Part shown: positions 56,540 to 64,000 of the stretch, one piece after another
Position numbering within the stretch: the first letter of the stretch is position 1
Layout of the letters: every line of letters begins with the position of its first letter
NCBI GenBank assembly: GCA_006176705.1
Contig: QRFJ01000054.1
Span: 2,952,153-3,016,152 of the forward strand
Length of the DNA: 64,000 bases
Source of the DNA: Cocos nucifera
Lineage: Eukaryota > Streptophyta > Magnoliopsida > Arecales > Arecaceae
Direction of reading: 5' to 3'
Position numbers and translations under genes: made by a program
The notes under the pieces: generated by a model
Told to the model about the DNA's origin: nothing
The model's database searches: none
The model's input: only the letters and a program-made list of their open reading frames with translations

Positions 56540-58150
56540 GATAACTATCATAAATTTATAAATAAAAAATATTAAAATATATAATAATTAATATTTATTT
56601 TAAAGAATTGATACTTTTTTATATGTTTTGTATGAAAGAAGCTGGCCAATGAGAAGAGCTCAATTTATGGATTAAAATGAAGAAAATTTGGAACACATTG
56701 AACTTTATTTAGGCTTGGAATGAAAATTCAAAAGAAAGGAAAAAATAAAGAAAAAAAATAATAAAAGGCCAGTCGGTTTAGTTTGAACCAGCTTAGAAAA
56801 CTAGCTCCAACCGACCTGGCCTGAACTGTAGTGCACAAAATAGGCTCGACCAGTAGACCACTGACGTCAGGCTGACGCCAGAAAACAATGCGACGTATAA
56901 GGGGTGAAGAACTGTAGCGATGGACCGGAATAGGGGCAAAATCGACATTATAACAGCTATTGTGCATTTTGATTGAGTGGAGAGTAGGAAAAGCCTAGTC
57001 TACAGACAGTGCATAGGCTGGACGGTTGTGATCTGGGTGCTATCGGATTGTTGATGTCGCTGCCGGTCTAGATCGTATGGCTGGGGTGATTTCCTATTTT
57101 CATTAAACATCTTAGTCCCTCTAAAGTGCAATCCGATGGTGGAAAATCAATTGATCAAGTGATCTAATGGTTTGAAATTGATTCGAGCGCTGATCTTGAA
57201 GCTGGGCGGTGCATCTTGATGGTTTTTGAGCTTTTGATTGATCATTCGACGGCCAAAATTTTAACAGCAAGAGGAATTTGATCCGAACTGCAATTTGAGT
57301 TTAGAAAGAACTCAAAAATCCCATCTTTTTTCTCTAGTTAAGCCTCCTTACAACCCACAGCCCTCCTCTGAGTAGCAGCAATCCACAAGTTCTTCCAAGC
57401 TTTTCCTCTCTTCTCTCCGTTTCTTTCTTTTTCATTCTTTTTCTTTTCTTTTTCTTCCACTCTTCACCAACAAGTTTGAAGATGCCAATGGTGGAAGAAT
57501 TCAACAGCATGTTAGGCGAAAGATCTCGTCTCTATAAAGTAAGGAAAGTCTTCAGTATGAGAATTTATAATTTGAACCTTGTTTATCTTTTTATTGAGCA
57601 ATAAAGTTTGATTATTTATCATCAACATGTTTCTCTTATTTATGCTTTAATGTTTAAATTATTATAATTTATAACTAAAGAGATAGATCATGATCGCGGA
57701 AAGATACAGTCTATGCTCAAATTAGAATAAATTGCAAGATTTATTAGATTTATGTTTATGTTTTCTGATTGCACCATCTAAATAATCTGTTTATGAGATC
57801 GGCCATGATCATATTAGATATGGTTCATGCTTGGTAGAATAAGTTATGTTAGAAGTGGATCAATGAAATAAATATAAGATTGCATGTTATTGATAAAAAA
57901 ATTGTATGAATCAATTATAAACTTGAATACTGAAAGACAAAACTAAAATCCGAGATAATTTTCTCTTCTTGATCATTTTATTAAAATTACTTTTACTATT
58001 CTACTGCTTTCCAATTTTCTATTACTTTAAAATTTAAAAATCAATCAAACAACTTTCTTTTTCTTTCCAATCAACTGTCCTAGATCCCTGAGGAAATCAA
58101 CATTTGACTCACCACTATTTTAATCAATTGATTTAAATTTATATTTATGC
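56540..58150 (+). mobile_element. Probable inserted LTR (solo or fragment) inside the copia LTR
   Basis: This piece breaks the copia LTR. Its right end carries GATCCCTGAGGAAATCAACA, then CATTTGACTCACCACTATT and TGTAACGATGAGCATCAAG, which resembles the 3' end of a long plant gypsy LTR with its following primer region. Upstream are pyrimidine-rich TTCTTTTTCATTCTTTTTC and a possible transcript region. No coding domain. Boundaries are uncertain. Confidence 0.4.
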
Positions 58151-58179
58151 TGTAACGATGAGCATCAAGTTGCTATATA

Positions 58180-58520
58180 ATTTGGTCCATGATATTCCGT
58201 ACCGATCTGAACTGACCGATACACCTCGTACCGTACCATACCAATAAGGAATTGAAATAGTTCAGATTGATTTTTTGAAAAATGGCCTGAACCGGATCGA
58301 ACCAATTAGTACGGTATGGTACGGGCCGGTACTGGATGGTTTGATTCGGTATATGGTATGGTACTGGTACGAAATGGTACAGTATCGGTCTGGATGATTT
58401 TCTTTTTTTTTTCTTTTTTTTGGCCATTAGGTGGAATTTTTTTGATTTTTTTATTAGCGGTATGGGGTGGTACGGTATGGTACCATATCGTACCAGTCAA
58501 CTATCGAGATGGATAGTGAT
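58180..58520. repeat. GGTACGG-rich module
   Basis: Dense CCGTACCGATC, CGTACCGTACCATACC on the left and GGTACGGTATGGTACCATAT on the right with an A/T-rich centre containing TTTTCTTTTTTTTTTC. The halves are inverted relative to each other, so the unit can fold back. Confidence 0.85.
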
Positions 58521-58592
58521 ACCGAGTCCATGAATCTTGATTTGGTCCTTCTATCGTGAGTTTCGACAAGATAGATATTATGGATAACTCGT

Positions 58593-58970
58593 TAAATCTT
58601 ATTGTCATATATAATGTTCAATTGACTCGAGTTCATATGTAAAATCTTATGAAAACTTCTTTCCATCATTCACACTACTATGGCCATGAATTTTTAAACT
58701 CAGTCTCATGAATAATATAGGACTGTTCCTCATCTATCAAGATTGATAGATCCTATCTAGGTGCATATTCTACCTCTCAAACCTTATCACTTGTCATATG
58801 TAATATTCAATCAACTCAAGTTTATATGTGAAACCTTATGAAAACTTCTTTCCATCATTTACACTACCATGGCCATAGATTTCTAAACTTAGTCTTATGG
58901 ATAATATAGGACTGCTCATCTATCAAGATTGATAAATCCTATCTAGATACACATCCTACTTCTACAATGA
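58593..58970 (+). repeat. 189-bp tandem duplication in the copia LTR
   Basis: GAAAACTTCTTTCCATCATT at 58651 and at 58840; surrounding TAATGTTCAATTGACTCGAG and TAATATTCAATCAACTCAAG also pair. Divergence is clear, so it is old. Confidence 0.92.
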
Positions 58971-59549
58971 ATCAACTATAGCCAATATATACCGCAAGAT
59001 TTTGAATGGCTAGGTAACCAAGTATTTATGCAGTCAAACTACAATAGCCTCATTATGACTGGTCGAAGCACCATAGGTCTAAGAACTACTCATATAACTG
59101 CAGCATCGAGTATATCATTAACGAGTGGATAGACATCCATGTAACTACTCGTGTGGATAGACATCCATGTAACATCCATGTGACTTCTCTAACAATCATC
59201 TGTAGTCTCGTTCTAGTCTTTTCATACTGTAGACTCGAGATTTGTCTATCCAGAGAAAAGTGATCTATGCACCAATCTTATTGGATCAATCACCATCCTC
59301 ATGATAGTCCATCGATCGAAAGTATTTAAGAATTAATCACCAATGACACATGTCTTAAATTTTTCACTCTTAAGAATGTGTCATCATCTTATTAATTCTT
59401 TAGATGATTCATGGACACATGTCAATATGAATGAAAAAATAACCCTATTGAATTTATTTAATTACAAAACTATGCCTCTAGAAAGAAAACATGTGTCAGC
59501 CAACTCAGCTTCTAGGGCATACATCTAACAATCTCCCACTTTCACTAAA

Positions 59550-60050
59550 GCCAATTAGCCATAAAACTAAATCCCATCTTCTCAAGATGAACTTTAGTCT
59601 TTATCTAGCTTAATTGCTTAGTCAGCGGGCTACCACATTTTTCATAGAGTCTACTCTCTACACCTTGATTAACTTCTTCTCAAGATATTCACGAATCTGA
59701 TGGAATCGTTGCTCCATATGCTTAGATTTCTGATGAGACCTTGGTTTCTTAACGAGGGCTATGACACCAATGTTATCGTAGGAGAGTGATATGACATCTC
59801 ATGTCATCACTCCAAGCTCTGCAACAATCTTCATGAACCAGAATTCTATCTAAGCACCCTCAGAAGCAGCAATGAACTCTACCTCCATGATGGAATCTAC
59901 AATGAACGGTTGTTTGGAACTCTTCCAATATACCGCTCTACCATAATATAGGAATACACATCTTGATGTAGATCTTCTACCATTAATCTATGTATATCCC
60001 AAAATCCTAAATTCTACTTCTCCAAAGACCAAGAGCATATCCTTAGTCCT
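59550..60050 (-). pseudogene. Ty1-copia RNase H remnant
   Basis: On the minus strand: TKDMLLVFGEVEFRILGYT near 60035-59980, then AVYWKSSKQPFIVDSIMEVE with EFIAASEGA (59935-59860), SYDNIGVIALVKKPRSHQKS (59780-59725) and HMEQRFHQIREYLEKK. These are the usual copia RNase H blocks, including the acidic residues at VE-F-IAASE and YDN. Stops at TDA-like positions break it. Confidence 0.9.
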
Positions 60051-60890
60051 TCTCAAGTACTTAAGAATATTCCTCATAGAATATAGGATGCTTCTCCTAG
60101 GTCTTACATGGAGAATACATTCAAAAATCAGACCTTAGCCAAGATCAGCATGAAAATATGATTTTTAATAAGGAGGATGTCATCCATGGTCATTATGAGG
60201 GAATATCACAGCACTTCCACTGACTTTCTTAAAGACACATGGTTCCCTTCATTCTTGATGAAATCAAACATTTTGATCACATCATGAAAATAAGTGATCC
60301 AACCCTGAGATACTTGCTTGAGTCCATAAATGGACATTTGCAGTTTGCAGAACTTGTGATCTCCATCACTAAAAGTGAAACCCAAAGGCTACTCCATATA
60401 GATGTCTTTCAAAGATATCCATTTAGAAAAGCAGTTTTCACATCCATCTGCCATTTCTCGGAATTGATAACTATCATCGTCTTATAATAGTAGTTTTCAA
60501 GATCATTTTCATGTTTCCAATCTCCTATGAGGAATATTTTCTCTACATACTCTATAAGCATACCTTGTACCTTTCAGGAGGATGGGAAATCCTACTAAAT
60601 CTATGAGATGGAGGTACACCATCTACTGGCTTAATGGATTTTATAAGTTCTATGACTCATTATTGCTCATCAAAGACTCTCTCCTATTTACCTCCCACTG
60701 TTTCCATCATGGATAAATGATTTTTCCAAGGAGACAGTGTGTCGGCTTACAATCATATTGTGATCCTCTGGGAGATAAAAGTAGTATCCCAAAAACTCTT
60801 TTGGATACCTTATATAATGAGTTCTCATAGACCTAGCCTCTAACTTGTCCACCTATTATTGTTTGACATTGATCGGACATCCCCAAATCT
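60050..60890 (-). pseudogene. Ty1-copia reverse transcriptase remnant
   Basis: On the minus strand: DIYMEQPLGFTFSDGDHKFC (about 60400-60340), MSIYGLKQVSQGWITYFHDV, then the active-site box in the form MDDILLIKN (YVDD in the family) near 60190, then DLGEASYILG near 60095. Stops and at least one frameshift. It lies between integrase and RNase H, as expected for copia. Confidence 0.9.
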
Positions 60891-60899
60891 TGAGATGAT

Positions 60900-61560
60900 C
60901 AAAACTCAATTTCTAACCATGTCATATCTCATATGGTGTGATAAAAATGGATTTAAAGGAAACCCAATTCACTATATAATTAGTTGTAAGCAAAGCACGT
61001 CCTCTAATAATAAAAGAGAGGTCAGTGAAGCTCATCATGGATCGAACCATATCCAATAGGATTCGATTCTCCATTTTGAAACCCTGTTGAGTTGAGCCAC
61101 AGGTGGAGTCTACATGAGATTATATCATTTTTCTTGAGATAATCTAGAAATTCCCTCCTTAGGTATTCATCCTCGATCTGATTGAAGTACCTTTAGGATT
61201 TTTCTGATTTATTTCTTTAGTTCACATCTAAATTCTTTGAATTTTTTAAAGGCTTCAGATTTGTATCTCATACACATACTTGTACTGTGATTGATAAAGA
61301 TAATAAAGTAGACATAATCTTCCCTGGTTGGCATATCAAATGAGCCATACACATCAGTGTGTACCAAGACAAGTATCTCCATGGTCCTATCCCAATGTCC
61401 TACAAAAGGTAGCTTGGTCATCTTTCCTTGAAGAAAAGATTCACAGATTGGATATAACTCAATAGTCATTGAGCCCAAAAGCCCATCTTTCTCCAGTCTA
61501 TTAATCCTTTCTTCTCCTATATGACCTAGCCTAAGGAGCCACATTTACTTGAGGTTCATC
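60900..61560 (-). pseudogene. Ty1-copia GAG-pre-integrase and integrase core remnant
   Basis: The open frame 61544-61209 (111 codons) has the zinc-binding region LRLGHIGEERINRLEKDGLL with His, then CESFLQGKMTKLPF with Cys, and the integrase core start LVLVHTDVYGSFDM with the first catalytic Asp, then YFIIFINHSTSMCMRYKSEA (second part) and FKKFKEF. The remaining core is broken between about 61200 and 60900. It would insert the element DNA. Confidence 0.93.
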
Positions 61561-61969
61561 TCATCTCTGGATCTCTCAGATCCTATGACACTCACTATTT
61601 ACTTGGATAAATTCTCAGATGCATCAACATGTAACTGATAGACACTATTAATCATAAGGCCATGATTGACTATTTTATTTTCCAAATAAATAGTGTAGTA
61701 GCCTTTATAACAGTTTCTAAGAACTAAACCTAGATAGTAATTGCAGAGGATTAGTGATCATGACTATAGCAACAACTCTTGCTTTGTTGTTAACCTTAAA
61801 GGATCATCTCATCTTTCCTAAGCCTTCTTCCCTCAAGATCTTGTATGGAAGTGCACAAGTGTGTACCAGAACTAGAGTTTATAACTTAACTAGAAGCAGA
61901 AGAAATGGCAAGGTTAGTTTCAATCACGAGCGGATCTGACATACCTTCAAAGGTGTGTCCCTTTTATTT

Positions 61970-62620
61970 TCTTTTTAGGGTTTTAGGTAAATAGGATATT
62001 TCCTCCGCTTTTTAGCAAGAACCATGGCCCTTGAACTCTTCAAGGTTCCCTCATTTGTCACCAACATATCTAATAACTCAATCAGGGTGCAATCTATCTC
62101 GTTCATATGGTAGTTTATTATAAATTGCCCATACAAACTTATAAGAGATTGCTGCATCAAATCCACTTGCAATTCCTTATGCATGGTCATATCGAGCTTC
62201 TTAAGCTCCTCTAGATCTTTGATCATTGTCAAATAATGATTGTGGACTAATTGCCTTTATCTTTGCACTAAAGAGTGCGCAGATCAGCTTTTCTAATTAT
62301 ACAATTCTTGTATGTGAGTCAACATAGCTATAGCAGTCCACATGACCTCATGCTAACATTGCATTTAACGTCAATAAATGGCACCTGACATTATTATCAT
62401 TATCTATCCATTTTTATAGCACTTCCCATTGGTCAGCATTTGGATGGTTTGGTAACACTGGGATTTCCTGGTCCATGATATATCTAAGCTTCTTGGAACT
62501 CAAAATAATTTTCAAGTTTTGAGCCAGTCCTTATAATTAGATCCAGTTAGTCAAATGGTTTCTAGAATACGGGTAAGAGGACTGAGATAGAGAATTCCTA
62601 GCAGCGAGAAGAAGATTCTA
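61970..62620 (-). pseudogene. Ty1-copia gag remnant
   Basis: The frame 62232-61975 has DLEELKKLDMTMHKELQVDL, then QSLISLYGQFIINYHMNEID and LIELLDMLVTNEGTLKS, typical of the copia gag (UBN2-like) C-terminal half. Upstream, on the minus strand, 62520-62300 has LKIILSSKKLRYIMDQEIP and CHLLTLNAML-like blocks in other frames, the usual N-terminal half. Zinc knuckle and protease were expected at about 61960-61560 but not clearly seen. Confidence 0.85.
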
Positions 62621-62629
62621 GTTAGATTT

Positions 62630-63790
62630 TTGTCATTGATTTATTTAGTTTGTTTTAGAAATTTTATTTTAAAAACAAACTGACTTTCACTATTTTCTTA
62701 AATCTCCTACACTCCTTGGGTGGAGAAATAGAAATCCCTTCACAATTAAGGTTTCCAGTGTGTATTGCGGTCCCACCAATTGGCACACCATCTCATCTGA
62801 CAGTTATTGGGGATGTGTTAACCAATGAGTGGACAACTCTTGTCCAATGCTTCTCCAAGCATGTTGTAGCGATCTTCGGTCTCAAGTCCTAAAACCTCAC
62901 CTAAAAGTTATTGGTCTTATTCTTTAGTTAAATCAGACCCATCACTCACCAGTAGATGTAAAGTTATCATTGGGTTCCTCACTTGATAGTTATTGTACCC
63001 AACCCCATCTTTACCCTGGAGCATCTCATGCTATAGAGTGGTTGCATCTTTCTTGATGCAATTGAACCACTGTGATCAGTCAAAAATAATTAACACTCGG
63101 AAGGGCCTGCACATCTACAATGGTAGAGGACCGCTCGACTTAATATTTAATCAAGGAGATTTATTTAGATCTCTTTAATCTTAATTATTAATTTACAACG
63201 TATGCAAATCCACGATTACATTGGATCTACTTATGAGATCCTGTCCTGGTTTGAGCAAGACCGGACTCATGGTGCAATGCAAATGTAGTGAACTCAACCT
63301 AAGCATCCAAACTAGAATTTGGTCAACTAAATTGGTTAGGTAAGTGAAGATCAGTAGGAGGCTCCCCATGCAATCAGATTGCAATGATCCTAATTAAGTA
63401 ACCACCTTTCTAAGCACTTGCCTTAAACACCAATAGATTAGCCTATTCCAATCAGGTTCAGCTTTTGGTTTTTCACCATAAATTGCAAATTGCAAATTGC
63501 AACCATCTAAAACGTGCAAACATGATGCGCCCTACATCAAGGGTTGTAGTGATTCATTGCGATCACCACATGTATCCATGAAAATACTTTACGATTATCC
63601 CATAATCTTCAATAAAATCTCATTTTATTTTGGGTTCAACCTTTTTTCAAAAGGTGTTTTGATTAAGGGTTTGATCTTCCATCATCCTAGGACAACCTTG
63701 CAGCATAATTTGCGTTATGCCAGGGCAACCTTATATCGGGATGATGTATTTTTAGATTTGAACATTGATATTAAAATCATGATCCAACAA
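62630..63790 (-). other. Copia leader region, no gene seen
   Basis: About 1.1 kb between the primer binding site and gag. ORFs (62993-63178, 63193-63384, 63497-63802) lack family features. A three-fold AATTGCAA repeat sits at 63481-63501. Confidence 0.5.
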
Positions 63791-63792
63791 CA

Positions 63793-63808
63793 CCGGCTCT
63801 AATACTAG
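63793..63808 (-). promoter_or_regulatory. Copia primer binding site
   Basis: On the minus strand TAGTATTAGAGCCGG follows the LTR end. The common copia site, complementary to initiator tRNA-Met, is TGGTATCAGAGC; two of twelve bases differ here. Confidence 0.75.
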
Positions 63809-63809
63809 T

Positions 63810-64000
63810 TGAAGGAACTTTTCCCACTGCACACACCGGATCCCGATAAAAAATTATTGTAGTGGAAGGGATCCAATCCAACATGCACATGTATGAGATC
63901 ATATCTCATACGTCAAGGTCGGGATCATGATTTTAAGATCAAAAATTAAAGTATAAAAATAGAAATTAATAAAATGACAAAGATTGCATCTTCACCTTTG
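63810..64000 (-). repeat. End of the copia 5' LTR (cut by the window)
   Basis: Plus strand TGAAGGAACTTTTCCCAC to the window end, homologous to 55052-55230, with GGTCGGGATCATGATTTTAA in both. Confidence 0.9.

Larger units (their letters stand above)
55052..59530 (-). repeat. 3' LTR of the copia element, interrupted
   Basis: Starts (minus) TGTTAGATGTATGCCCTAGA at 59530 just after the purine run AAAGTGGGAGAT, and ends at 55052 opposite TGAAGGAAC. At 4.5 kb it is too long for this family. The middle, about 56540-58530, looks inserted. Position 55052-55230 matches 63810-63990 closely. It includes a 63-bp tandem duplication at about 55947-56070 and a 189-bp one at 58593-58970. Confidence 0.8.
55052..64000 (-). 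mobile_element. Ty1-copia LTR retrotransposon, minus strand, 5' LTR cut by the window edge
   Basis: Read on the minus strand: 5' LTR (64000 down to 63810, incomplete), primer binding site, leader, gag (about 62600-61970), integrase (about 61560-60900), RT (about 60890-60050), RNase H (about 60050-59550), polypurine tract, 3' LTR (59530 down to 55052, with an insertion). The order integrase before RT is that of Ty1-copia. The two LTR ends share TGAAGGAACTTTTCCCAC (plus strand) at 55052 and 63810. Many stops: a dead copy. It probably lies in an upstream intron of the MADS-box gene. Confidence 0.93.

Noticed and set aside
1..64000. tRNA, rRNA or CRISPR arrays
   Set aside because: None seen. The tandem repeats lack unique spacers of constant size, and the sequence is eukaryotic.

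Overview
The window is nuclear plant DNA, AT-rich and mostly made of transposable elements. The element types and the MADS-box family point to a monocot. A palm such as oil palm or date palm is my guess from the overall style of the repeats; nothing here proves it. Only one gene reads as intact: the 3' half of a MIKC-type MADS-box gene on the minus strand, from 53504 down to 41491. Its five exons join into one open frame of 151 codons. Its first exons (MADS domain and I region) were not found up to 64000 and probably lie beyond the right edge.

Left part (1-12165): a nested pair. A degenerate Ty3-gypsy element of Tat type (gag, protease, RT, RNase H, integrase, a 115-bp tandem array, 3' LTR) has its 5' end outside the window. 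Its 3' LTR stops at 7203, directly inside the TNP2 transposase gene of a CACTA (En/Spm) element. That element continues with a TNPA-like six-exon gene, a subterminal repeat cluster and a terminus at 12165.

Middle-left (12500-22330): an old roughly 0.7-kb tandem duplication, then a MULE of about 6.75 kb bounded by inverted ends near 15565 and 22320. The MULE holds a plus-strand GRF zinc-finger gene, a small MITE, a minus-strand fragment of a host RopGAP exon with its splice sites, and a broken minus-strand MuDR-type transposase. A CpG-rich segment just outside its right end looks like the 5' leader of an unidentified gene.

Middle (22330-41400): no recognisable coding exons. There are T-rich tandem repeats, a 227-bp duplication, a foldback element, GA/CT-rich elements, and a second, complete gypsy copy of the same family (29707-35242). 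This second copy is flanked by the perfect 5-bp duplication TACAC. It has lost about 3.1 kb covering the rest of gag, protease and RT, so it is a non-autonomous deletion derivative.

Right part (41400-64000): the MADS-box gene with a 10.9-kb intron full of GGTATGG-rich modules and tandem duplications. From 55052 to the right edge lies a Ty1-copia element on the minus strand (3' LTR with a nested insertion, RNase H, RT, integrase, gag, primer binding site, start of the 5' LTR). It probably sits in an upstream intron of the MADS-box gene.

All domain calls are from reading translations by eye. No database search was run.
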